From NCBI GenBank assembly GCA_034007745.1, contig JAVEQI010000033.1, positions 1 through 40,882 on the forward strand: 40,882 nt of DNA, read 5' to 3'. The translations under genes were made by a program, and so were the position numbers. The stretch comes from Desulforapulum sp034007745. Lineage in GTDB: Bacteria > Desulfobacterota > Desulfobacteria > Desulfobacterales > Desulfobacteraceae. The notes beneath the pieces are model-generated. The model was not told where the DNA came from and ran no database searches. It saw nothing but the letters and a program-made list of their open reading frames with translations. The first letter of the stretch is position 1, and every line of letters begins with the position of its first letter. Positions 15,961 to 23,446 of this stretch are shown one piece after another.

Positions 15961-17442
15961 ATGACAATGGAAACAATTCTTTCGGTCAAACCTCTTCTTG
16001 CTGTTCTCGTCTCCCTTGCGGTCATTCCATTCATCGTTCTTTCAAAAGATCGGAATGTGAGGGAAGGCTGGACTTTTTTTGCAGGGGCCGCAAAATTTCT
16101 TTTGATCCTGTCCATGCTCCCCGCTGTTTTAAAGGGCAAGGATGTTGTTTACACCGCTGTCCAGATCTTTCCAAATCTTGGAATAGCCTTTCGTGTGGAT
16201 GCCTTTGGCATGCTTTTCGCCCTTGTGGCCTCGTCGTTATGGATCATCACCTCCATCTATTCTGTGGGGTATATGAGAAGTCTTGACGAGCACAGCCAGA
16301 CCCGGTATTTTTCATTTTTTGCAGTGGCCCTGTCGGCCACCATTGGTGTTGCCTTTTCCGCCAACCTCTTGACCCTGTATCTGTTTTACGAGATGCTCTC
16401 CCTTGCCACTTATCCCCTTGTTACCCACCACCAGGACAAGGAGGCCAGAAGTTCGGGCCGCAAGTATCTTTTGTACATCCTGGGCGGTTCCATAGGTCTT
16501 GCACTCCCGGCCATGATGATCACCTACCATTTTACAGGGACTCTGGACTTTACAACCCAGGGGGTTATGGTAGGTAACATCAATTCAGGACTTGCCCTTT
16601 TGCTGTCCCTCATGTTTCTATTTGGGTTTGCAAAGGTTGGAATCATGCCCATGCATTCCTGGCTTCCGGCAGCAATGGTTGCGCCGACTCCTGTTTCGGC
16701 TCTTCTCCATGCCGTTGCAGTTGTCAAGGTGGGGGCCTTCAGTGTCGTCAGGGTTTTGACTGGTATTGTGGGGGTGGACCTTTTAGCTCAGTATCACATC
16801 AGCTGGATCATTGCTGCCATTGCGTCGATAACAATAGTGGTGGCCTCGTTGATAGCCCTTTCCCAGGATGAACTGAAACGAAGGCTTGCCTTTTCCACGA
16901 TTGGTCAGCTTTCCTACATAGTTCTTGGAGTTACTCTCCTATCTACCTCGGGAATGACAGGCGGCATTCTTCACATTGCCATGCACGCCTTTGGCAAGAT
17001 AACCCTGTTTTTCTGCGCCGGTGCTATCTTCTGCGCCACCGGAATCAAGAACATCAGTGAGATGAAGGGCCTGGGTCGCCAAATGCCAATCACTATGACG
17101 GCATTTCTGATCGGCTCCCTTTCGGTTATAGGGCTTCCACCCTGCGGAGGGTTTATCAGCAAGTGGTATCTGGTGCTGGGAACGGTTGAATCGAGTCAGC
17201 TGATTTTTCTCCTGGTTCTGCTTGTCAGTTCTCTTTTGAATGCAGCTTATTTTCTCCCGGTATTTTACAACGCTTTTTTTGTTCGTAGATCAGAGGAGCT
17301 GTTAGATAACAGATTAAACGAGGCTCCCCGCTGGTGCCTTGTAGCCCTTATGATTACCTCGGGAATATCCATTGTTTTGTTCTTTTATCCCCAGCCGTTT
17401 TTGAATCTTGCTAAATTAGCAGTAGCAGCGGCTGTCGGTTAG
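15961..17442 (+). CDS. mrpD: Mrp antiporter subunit D, second copy
   Basis: A 493-residue NuoM/MrpD-like polytopic subunit. It retains Glu144 in TM5 (YLFYEMLSLATYPL), Lys225 and His232 in TM7 (AKVGIMPMHSWLPAAM), the TM8 lysine (HAVAVVKVGAFSVVR) and the TM12 lysine (GFISKWYLVLG). TPVSALLHA is a strong family block. The ATG follows the previous stop by one base with GGGGGA upstream. Its sequence differs widely from copy one, so it is an old paralogue, not a recent duplication. After its stop come 168 non-coding bases with a TGTCC/GGACA hairpin. Confidence 0.92.
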   Translation: MTMETILSVKPLLAVLVSLAVIPFIVLSKDRNVREGWTFFAGAAKFLLILSMLPAVLKGKDVVYTAVQIFPNLGIAFRVDAFGMLFALVASSLWIITSIYSVGYMRSLDEHSQTRYFSFFAVALSATIGVAFSANLLTLYLFYEMLSLATYPLVTHHQDKEARSSGRKYLLYILGGSIGLALPAMMITYHFTGTLDFTTQGVMVGNINSGLALLLSLMFLFGFAKVGIMPMHSWLPAAMVAPTPVSALLHAVAVVKVGAFSVVRVLTGIVGVDLLAQYHISWIIAAIASITIVVASLIALSQDELKRRLAFSTIGQLSYIVLGVTLLSTSGMTGGILHIAMHAFGKITLFFCAGAIFCATGIKNISEMKGLGRQMPITMTAFLIGSLSVIGLPPCGGFISKWYLVLGTVESSQLIFLLVLLVSSLLNAAYFLPVFYNAFFVRRSEELLDNRLNEAPRWCLVALMITSGISIVLFFYPQPFLNLAKLAVAAAVG

Positions 17443-17610
17443 TTATTGGCATTTATCGGGTTATCAAAAACCCCTTTATGGCGGTCCCAATAAGGCCAAA
17501 CCAAATGCAGACTGCCGGTTCGGTGAAAGTTTCGTAGTGTCCCTAAGGACATGTGGTTTACATACAACATCAATGAGGTTCTAAATATATTGAAAATGGA
17601 GGCAAGCAAG

Positions 17611-17730
17611 ATGGACGAGGAGAAACAAGAACTTTCCCATGATCCTGTTCCTGGGTATATGCCGGTGTTTCTGGTGGTTTTTACATTAAGCGTAATTTAC
17701 CTTGCCGTTGTTTTTTATTGCACACTATAG
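17611..17730 (+). CDS. 39-aa single-span membrane protein in Mrp operon
   Basis: Not recognised as a known family. The protein starts MDEEKQELSHDPVPGYMP and is followed by one hydrophobic helix (VFLVVFTLSVIYLAVVFY) near the C-terminus. GGAGG lies exactly 8 bases before ATG 17611, and the gene is in the operon direction between two large antiporter subunits. This makes it a good candidate for a small accessory subunit. An in-frame upstream ATG (17596) overlaps the ribosome binding site and is not preferred. The acidic N-terminus and Pro-Gly hinge resemble the style of small respiratory-complex subunits, but this is inference. Confidence 0.65.
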   Translation: MDEEKQELSHDPVPGYMPVFLVVFTLSVIYLAVVFYCTL

Positions 17731-17753
17731 ATTATTAAATAAGGTTTAGGGTT

Positions 17754-18002
17754 ATGGAAAAAGAAAAAAAATACCTGTTTGACAAACCTGAAAATGTGAA
17801 GCGGCTTCTGGTCATTTTTTTCAGTTTGGTTGGTCTGCTGTTTGTTCTTGATTTTTTTGTGGACACACATGGACACTTTCCCTTTGAAATTTGGCCCGCA
17901 TTCTATGCCATCTTCGGATTTGTGGCCTGCGTCATCCTGGTGCTGGTGTCGCGTTATGTGCTTCGCCCCCTGGTCAAACGAAGGGAGGATTATTATGAGT
18001 AA
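17754..18002 (+). CDS. 82-aa two-span membrane protein in Mrp operon
   Basis: Function unknown. It starts MEKEKKYLFDKPENVKRL and has two hydrophobic helices (LVIFFSLVGLLFVLDFFV and AFYAIFGFVACVILVLVS) joined by a short HGHFPFEIWP loop. It ends with a basic RPLVKRREDYYE tail. The stop overlaps the third MrpD start by 8 bases, showing translational coupling with the antiporter operon. It lies 23 bp after the 39-residue gene. It is probably an additional small subunit of the complex; no homologous Mrp letter subunit is evident. Confidence 0.78.
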   Translation: MEKEKKYLFDKPENVKRLLVIFFSLVGLLFVLDFFVDTHGHFPFEIWPAFYAIFGFVACVILVLVSRYVLRPLVKRREDYYE

Positions 18003-19773
18003 TGTGCTTCCACCATTTGTGATTTTCATACTGGGCGCTCTGGTGATCCCTTTTCTGCGGCAGAGAGTTCGTTCGGCGTTTGTGGTGGCTCTTCCCGTGG
18101 TGGGTTTTATCAATCTTCTGCTCATTCCTGCAGACACCCTGATGACCGTTAATTTCCTTGACTATCAGCTCACTTTGGTGCGGATAGACCGTCTGAGTCT
18201 GGCCTTTGGTTATATCTTTCATATTGCCACCTTTGTCACGGCCATCTACATCCTTCATGTGCGAAAGAGCTTTGAGTACGTGGCTGGATTTATTTATGCG
18301 GGAGCTGCCCTTGGAGCAGTTTTTGCCGGGGATCTTTTTACCTTTTTTGTGTTCTGGGAGACCCTTAACGTGGGGTCGGTAATGCTGATCTGGGCAAGGT
18401 GCTCCAAACGTTCCACCGCTGCTGGATTCAGATATTTTATGATTCACATCGTGGGCGGGCTGTCGCTCCTTGCCGGCATCGTTTTAATGGTGGGTGAAAC
18501 AGGTTCTCTTGCCTTTGGTCATATTGGGCTTACCGGACTTTCTTCCTGGTTGATCTTCTTTGGATTCGGAGTCAACTGTGCCTGGCCGTTTCTTCACACC
18601 TGGCTCACAGACGCCTATCCCGAAGCCACCATCGGCGGCACGGTTTTTTTAAGTGCCTTTACCACAAAAACAGCTGTGTACGCCCTTGCAAGGGCCTATC
18701 CAGGAACCGAGCTTCTCATCTGGATAGGTGTCGTCATGGCAGCTTTCCCGATCTTTTTTGCCGTGATCGAGAACGACCTTCGTCGTGTTCTTGCCTACAG
18801 CCTTGTCAACCAGGTGGGGTTCATGGTGGTGGGCATCGGCATCGGAACTGAACTTGCTATCAACGGGGCTGTAGCCCATGCCTTTAACGATATCCTCTTT
18901 AAAGGGCTCTTGTTCATGTCCATGGGTGCCGTTATGTTCCGCACCGGCAAGATTAATGCGACCGATCTTGGCGGTCTCTACAAATCCATGCCCTGGACTG
19001 CTGGTTTCTGCATTGTCGGAGCCGCATCCATATCCGCCTTTCCCCTTTTCAGCGGTTTTGTGAGTAAATCCATGGTCATGTCCGCAGCAGGGGATGGGCA
19101 AATGGTTGCCGTGTGGCTGGTTCTTTTGTTTGCCTCGGCAGGTGTGTTCCACCACGCCGGCATAAAGATCCCTTTTTTTGCATTCTTTGGGCATGATGCA
19201 GGCCACAGGGTCGAAGAAGCGCCAAAACATATGCTTATCGCCATGGGAATCACCGCATTTCTTTGTGTATTTAACGGTACCTTTTATAAACCTCTGTATT
19301 CGATTCTTCCCTATCCGGTTCTTTATGAACCCTATACCCTTGCCCATGTGGTAACCCAGACCGAGCTTCTGTTTTATTCGGCCCTGGCCTTTACCCTCCT
19401 GCTCTTGTCTGGAATCTATCCGGCTGAGATGAGGGCTATAAACCTTGATTTTGACTGGTTCTACAGGAAACCCCTCAATGGGCTGATCAATGGAGTCGCC
19501 GTGTTCTTTAACGGGTTGAACAGGCTTGCGGACCGGCTGCTGGTCAAGGAGTTCACAGCTGCTGTGAACAGGTTTGCAGCAAAAGCTATGGCAATCGTCG
19601 TATGGACCCTGATTGGTCCATTTGTAAGGGATAGAAGGCACACCCTTCAGGGACAGTTTCCCCTGAAAACCAGGGTGGAGCTTGCACTGGCAAGCGGGAC
19701 AGCGCCCGTGGGCTTGTTTGCCGCGTGTGCAGGGCTCTTGATTGTGGTTCTCTTTGTGTATATCGTGTTTTAA
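17995..19773 (+). CDS. Third MrpD/NuoL-like antiporter subunit, TM7 lysine lost
   Basis: A 592-residue NuoL/MrpA-N/MrpD-like polytopic protein with a longer C-terminus than copies one and two. Glu122 in TM5 (FVFWETLNVGSV) and His201 in TM7 (FLHTWLTDAYPEATIGG) remain. However, the residue seven before the histidine is Asn194 instead of Lys. The TM8 lysine (FTTKTAVYA) and the TM12 lysine (SGFVSKSMVMSA) are kept. The frame is open from 17830, but ATG 17995 has AGGGAGG upstream and overlaps the preceding small gene by 8 bases. It may be a structural or non-pumping paralogue, comparable in place to the MrpA N-terminal half. Confidence 0.87.
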   Translation: MSNVLPPFVIFILGALVIPFLRQRVRSAFVVALPVVGFINLLLIPADTLMTVNFLDYQLTLVRIDRLSLAFGYIFHIATFVTAIYILHVRKSFEYVAGFIYAGAALGAVFAGDLFTFFVFWETLNVGSVMLIWARCSKRSTAAGFRYFMIHIVGGLSLLAGIVLMVGETGSLAFGHIGLTGLSSWLIFFGFGVNCAWPFLHTWLTDAYPEATIGGTVFLSAFTTKTAVYALARAYPGTELLIWIGVVMAAFPIFFAVIENDLRRVLAYSLVNQVGFMVVGIGIGTELAINGAVAHAFNDILFKGLLFMSMGAVMFRTGKINATDLGGLYKSMPWTAGFCIVGAASISAFPLFSGFVSKSMVMSAAGDGQMVAVWLVLLFASAGVFHHAGIKIPFFAFFGHDAGHRVEEAPKHMLIAMGITAFLCVFNGTFYKPLYSILPYPVLYEPYTLAHVVTQTELLFYSALAFTLLLLSGIYPAEMRAINLDFDWFYRKPLNGLINGVAVFFNGLNRLADRLLVKEFTAAVNRFAAKAMAIVVWTLIGPFVRDRRHTLQGQFPLKTRVELALASGTAPVGLFAACAGLLIVVLFVYIVF

Positions 19774-19796
19774 TTTTTAATCAGTGGGGGATATCC

Positions 19797-20297
19797 ATGC
19801 TAACAAGGGATGAATTGAGAAAAAATCTTCTCCTTGAATATTTGACAGATGAGATGTTGGATGAATTGGCGGCCATCACCATTATGGTGAAGGCGAAAAA
19901 GGGAGACGTAATTTACAGGAAGGATGAGCCAGCACAAAATGTTTATATGCTCAAATCAGGTAAGGTCCTGCTTGAGCAAAGGATATCACCCACCATCCTG
20001 GTGACGGTCAATTCCATTGACCCTGGCGAGTCCTTTGGCTGGGCCTTTGTTCTTGACGAGGGTTCCAACGACCTTACAGCCACGTGCAGTGAGGATAGTG
20101 AAATCTATGTGATTAACCGGGAAATGATTCGTTCACTCATGGAAAAAGACAATTCCCTGGGTTTTATGATGATGAAGCAGCTGTCGGCGGTTCTCAAGCG
20201 AAGTCTTGATCAGAGGACCCATCAATTTCTCAAAACGGTCAAAACCCATCCGGATATCAGCATGCTTGAGGAGTGCAGAATTAACGGAAAAGATTGA
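19797..20297 (+). CDS. Cyclic-nucleotide-binding-domain protein
   Basis: A 166-residue protein consisting of one CRP-like beta-roll domain plus an alpha-helical end, without a helix-turn-helix, so it is not a transcription factor by sequence. The fold is seen in KKGDVIYRKDEPAQNVYMLKSG and in the phosphate-cassette region DPGESFGWAFVLDEGSNDLTAT. The conserved arginine of cAMP-binding cassettes is replaced by Leu93, so ligand binding of the classical kind is doubtful. It starts 23 bp after the last antiporter gene with GGGGGAT before ATG, suggesting co-transcription and possibly a link to ion transport. Confidence 0.82.
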   Translation: MLTRDELRKNLLLEYLTDEMLDELAAITIMVKAKKGDVIYRKDEPAQNVYMLKSGKVLLEQRISPTILVTVNSIDPGESFGWAFVLDEGSNDLTATCSEDSEIYVINREMIRSLMEKDNSLGFMMMKQLSAVLKRSLDQRTHQFLKTVKTHPDISMLEECRINGKD

Positions 20298-20881
20298 TAC
20301 TATAATCCTAGGGGGCGGTATTAGTGGGATTTATGCCGTCTTTCTGCTTGCAGCAGAGAAGAAATCATATGTTCTGCGTCAAGCCAGGTCCCGCCTGGGG
20401 GCAGGATTTTATCTCCTGCCCATCAAGGTTCTTTTACAGACCTTGGCCCATCCTGGTATTGTCTTGCGGTCAACCCAAGGGTTAAAGCCCTGGTGGATTA
20501 ACTGGGGGGCTGCAGGGGTATCCCCAGTTTGAAACAGGTTATGGCAGGTTCCAGGCCAGGGATGGCAATGTGGAAACCATAGCAGGATATCCTATGGAGC
20601 CCCCAGGCTGGCGTCTTAATGGCGGTAGGATCTCCCTTGTAAACGGACTTTTAGCTGCTATTCCCAAGAATACTGTTCGCCTTAACCACCCGGTTTGTGA
20701 AATTAAGAGTGATAACATTGGTATCAGGGTTTTAGTAGGTCGCGATAACCAGAAACCCATCTGCTGTTTTGAGAAGTCCAGGCTCATTCTGGCTTTTCCG
20801 CCTGGTCTGGCTGCCAGTTCTATTATATTTTCTGCTGTTTGTAAATCGTTCCAACAAAAAAACCTTTCAGCGAAACGCTGA
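20281..20881 (+). pseudogene. Frameshifted FAD-dependent oxidoreductase remnant
   Basis: The first frame begins with a dinucleotide-binding motif (IDTIILGGGISGIYAVFLLA) directly at the end of the preceding gene, followed by a degenerate form of the usual ARDRLGG segment (QARSRLGAGF). It runs to a stop at 20530-20532. Homologous-looking sequence continues in another frame (GYPQFETGYGRFQARDG, then MEPPGWRLNGGRISLVNGL) from about 20490 to a stop at 20881. The C-terminal two thirds of an amine-oxidase-like flavoprotein are missing. The last codons run into the tRNA-Pro terminator. The flavoprotein identity rests mainly on the GGGISG motif. Confidence 0.65.
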
Positions 20882-20885
20882 AAGG
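20854..20885 (-). terminator. Intrinsic terminator of tRNA-Pro
   Basis: A perfect 10-bp stem, CCTTTCAGCG and CGCTGAAAGG with a 3-base loop, is followed on the minus strand by seven U. It lies 13 bp after the tRNA 3' end. On the plus strand it is also where the flavoprotein remnant stops. Confidence 0.9.
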
Positions 20886-20897
20886 TTTTGATTTTTA

Positions 20898-20974
20898 TGG
20901 TCGGGACGGCAAGATTTGAACTTGCGACCACTTGTCCCCCAGACAAGTGCGCTACCAGACTGCGCTACGCCCCG
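20898..20974 (-). tRNA. tRNA-Pro (anticodon GGG)
   Basis: A 77-base cloverleaf on the minus strand with an encoded CCA end. The acceptor stem CGGGGCG pairs with CGTCCCG (one G-U). The anticodon stem CTTGT/ACAAG encloses loop CTGGGGG, giving anticodon GGG for CCC/CCU codons. The T arm contains GTTCAAATC. The D arm AGCGCAGTCTGGTAGCGCA is standard. Confidence 0.96.
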
Positions 20975-20988
20975 TTAAAAACACGCAA

Positions 20989-21017
20989 CTTATAGCACCA
21001 GGCCCTGAAGGTGTCAA
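20989..21017 (-). promoter_or_regulatory. Sigma-70-type promoter of tRNA-Pro
   Basis: On the minus strand TTGACA (21017-21012), a 17-base spacer and TATAAG (20994-20989) lie 15 bp upstream of the tRNA. This is a near-consensus promoter, so tRNA-Pro forms a complete single-gene transcription unit with the terminator at 20854-20885. Confidence 0.85.
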
Positions 21018-21193
21018 TAGATAAATCATATAAATTTTATTCCCATATCAAAATAAAAAATTGCTTTTATTCAATAAATAAATTATCTATTCGTTTATTG
21101 ATCAGGTTTTTGCCTGATTGAATGGTGAAGATATTTTGTCTGCCTTTAGTAGGGGTGGTTCGTTTTGTCCTAAACTTAACCCGGGTTAATTTG

Positions 21194-22096
21194 ATGTCTG
21201 CACAAGTCCATTTACCTTCTTCCCTCAAAGCAGGTGACGCCATTGGCGTGTGTGCACCTTCAGGTGCATTTGAACCAGCCCTTCTTGAGGCTGGAATCGC
21301 CCAGCTCAGAAAAATGGGGTTTTTTGTTCATCTGCCTCCTGGACTTAATGAGGTGAGCGGGTATCTTGCGGGGAATGACCGCCACAGGGCAGCCCTTGTC
21401 AACGATCTTTTTAAAAGTACAGAAATCAAGGCTGTGTTCTGTGCCAGGGGCGGGTTCGGTGCCCTCAGGGTGTTGCCCTTTCTTGACTTTACACTCCTAA
21501 AAAATTCGCCCAAACTCCTGATCGGATTCAGCGACATAACGGCCATTTTGTCCCAGGGAATAGAACAGTGCACCTCACCCATGATACATGGACCGGTAAT
21601 TACTTCCCTTGCAGGAGCATCGGTCAGGACCCTTGAATCCTTGTTTCAAATAATGACAGAACCTTTTTCTCAAATAGTCATTCGGGGAAGGCAAACCCTC
21701 TCCAGGGGCAGCGCCTCTGGAATCCTTAAGGGCGGAAATCTTGCCACTCTGGTTTCCATGGTGGGGACCCCATTTCAGCCGGATTTCGAAGGTTCAATTC
21801 TTTTCCTCGAAGACACGGCAGAGCCAGCCTACAAAATTGACAGGATGCTTACTCAGCTCAGGCTGTCAGGCCTCCTCACCGGTGTTAAGGGGGTTGTTCT
21901 CGGCAGTTTTGACCGGTGTGGAGACATAGCAGACATTCATGGCATTGTGGCTGAAGTGTTTAATAATTATCCGATGCCGATCCTGGCAGGCGTTGATGCA
22001 GGCCATGGCGAGCCCAACCTTTGCATTCCCCTTGGCAGCAAGGCGATCCTCGATGCAGACGGTCAAACCCTCGGGGTTAGAATCGGAGATAATTGA
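21194..22096 (+). CDS. ldcA: LD-carboxypeptidase (family S66)
   Basis: This enzyme trims the terminal D-Ala from murein tetrapeptides during peptidoglycan recycling. The triad is visible: Ser113 in IGFSDIT, Glu206 in FLEDTAEPAYKIDRML and His271 in GHGEPN, matching Ser-Glu-His of LdcA. The N-terminal GDAIGVCAPSG is typical. The frame is open from 21122, but ATG 21194 (MSAQVHLPSSLKAGD) gives the normal 300 residues; its ribosome binding site is weak. The 5' region is AT-rich with a TCAATAAA...TTTATTGA inverted repeat (21071-21099). The stop overlaps the start of the next gene (TGATG). Confidence 0.92.
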   Translation: MSAQVHLPSSLKAGDAIGVCAPSGAFEPALLEAGIAQLRKMGFFVHLPPGLNEVSGYLAGNDRHRAALVNDLFKSTEIKAVFCARGGFGALRVLPFLDFTLLKNSPKLLIGFSDITAILSQGIEQCTSPMIHGPVITSLAGASVRTLESLFQIMTEPFSQIVIRGRQTLSRGSASGILKGGNLATLVSMVGTPFQPDFEGSILFLEDTAEPAYKIDRMLTQLRLSGLLTGVKGVVLGSFDRCGDIADIHGIVAEVFNNYPMPILAGVDAGHGEPNLCIPLGSKAILDADGQTLGVRIGDN

Positions 22097-23166
22097 TGGA
22101 TCTTATATCAGGGGCAATGGAACGAGCCGTGGAGTCATCTGTCTTTCCAGGGGCGGTTCTGCTTGTTTCAAAAAAAAAAGATATTCTGATTCATCGAGCC
22201 TTTGGTGTTGCAGATCTTGGGTCCATGGAAAAGGTTCTGCCGTCTACTCTGTTTGATCTTGCTTCGCTTACAAAACCCCTTGCCACAACCATGGCATTGA
22301 TTGATCTTGTCCGGGCAAACAGCCTTGGTATGGATCAGTCCCTCAAGGATTTTTTCCCGGACTCGGTTGGATCGGACAAGGCTTCCATAACCGTCGAAGA
22401 TTTGATGCGCCACACTTCGGGGCTTTGCGCCTACAGGCCTTTTTACAAGGCCATTGTCAACCTTCCAGAACTTAAACGACGGGGTGCCCTGAGAAAACTG
22501 GTACTGGCTGAACCCCTTGTTCATCCCCCAGGGACAAGGGAATTGTACAGTGATCTTGGATTTATACTTCTTGCCTGGATTGTTGAGCATGTTGCAAACG
22601 AGCGGCTGGATCACTATGTAAGGGAAAATATTTATTTGCCCTTGAATATTCAAGGTTTGAATTTCAGGGCAGAAATCCCCACCCCTGTTTCGGGGGTTGC
22701 AGCAACCGAATATTGTCCATGGCGGGGCCGTGTGCTGAGGGGTGAGGTCCATGACGAGAATGCCTGGGCTGTCGGCGGTGTCGAGGGTCATGCCGGACTA
22801 TTTGGGACAGCCCTTGACGTATGGACTTTACTCGTGGAAATTATGGATGCACTTTTGGGCAAGTCTACAGGGGTCATTGGCCATGAGTATATCCGTTTTT
22901 TTACAGCAAAGAAACATGGACGAACCCATGTGGCAGGTTTTGATACCCCCTCTTTAAAAAAATCTTCAGCCGGACATTTTTTTTCCCCCCTATCCCTCGG
23001 TCACCTCGGTTTCACCGGAACCTCATTCTGGTTGGATCCTTCCCAGCAGGCGATTGTGATTCTTTTGACCAACAGGGTTCATCCCACAAGGAGTAATGAA
23101 AAAATCCGTCAATTCAGACCCTTTATTCACGATTTGATCATGGAAATATTTTTCAACCAGGGATGA
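22096..23166 (+). CDS. Beta-lactamase/penicillin-binding-fold serine hydrolase
   Basis: A class C beta-lactamase-like hydrolase of 356 residues. It has SLTK at residues 57-60 (Ser57 nucleophile, Lys60), Tyr151-Ser-Asp in ELYSDLGFILL in place of the YxN motif, and H232-A-G in EGHAGLFGTA as the third motif. There is no signal peptide, so it is probably cytoplasmic. It is coupled to ldcA by one base, which suggests a role in muropeptide recycling (for example an amidase/esterase), but the substrate is unknown. The start is ATG 22096; a TTG three bases earlier is less likely. Confidence 0.85.
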   Translation: MDLISGAMERAVESSVFPGAVLLVSKKKDILIHRAFGVADLGSMEKVLPSTLFDLASLTKPLATTMALIDLVRANSLGMDQSLKDFFPDSVGSDKASITVEDLMRHTSGLCAYRPFYKAIVNLPELKRRGALRKLVLAEPLVHPPGTRELYSDLGFILLAWIVEHVANERLDHYVRENIYLPLNIQGLNFRAEIPTPVSGVAATEYCPWRGRVLRGEVHDENAWAVGGVEGHAGLFGTALDVWTLLVEIMDALLGKSTGVIGHEYIRFFTAKKHGRTHVAGFDTPSLKKSSAGHFFSPLSLGHLGFTGTSFWLDPSQQAIVILLTNRVHPTRSNEKIRQFRPFIHDLIMEIFFNQG

Positions 23167-23446
23167 ACCCCTTTTTGCAAGGGACAATGGCTGTCACCTT
23201 GACGCTTAAATTTAAAAATAAGAATTTCCAGCACTCTGTCCTCTTTTTTTTCCTTGTAAAAAATCGGTATCTCTGTTAGCTGATACCATTTAGACAACAG
23301 AAAGGACGAGAAATTAGATGGGGAATTTTTGTGGAATGTTTTCTCCAAAGCGTCACAATAACGGAGTTTCATCGTTCGTTGAGGTCGGTAACCTTTCCAT
23401 GCTCCGGCCATATCGGTCATGTAATAATTTTATGTAAAGAGGAAGT

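Noticed and set aside
18649..19641. 330-codon open frame on the minus strand
   Set aside because: It is antisense to the third MrpD gene, with unusual His/Lys/Gly-rich composition and no family resemblance; a shadow of the biased codons on the plus strand.
20539..20946. 135-codon minus-strand frame over the flavoprotein remnant and tRNA-Pro
   Set aside because: It runs through the tRNA and its terminator, so it cannot be a translated gene.
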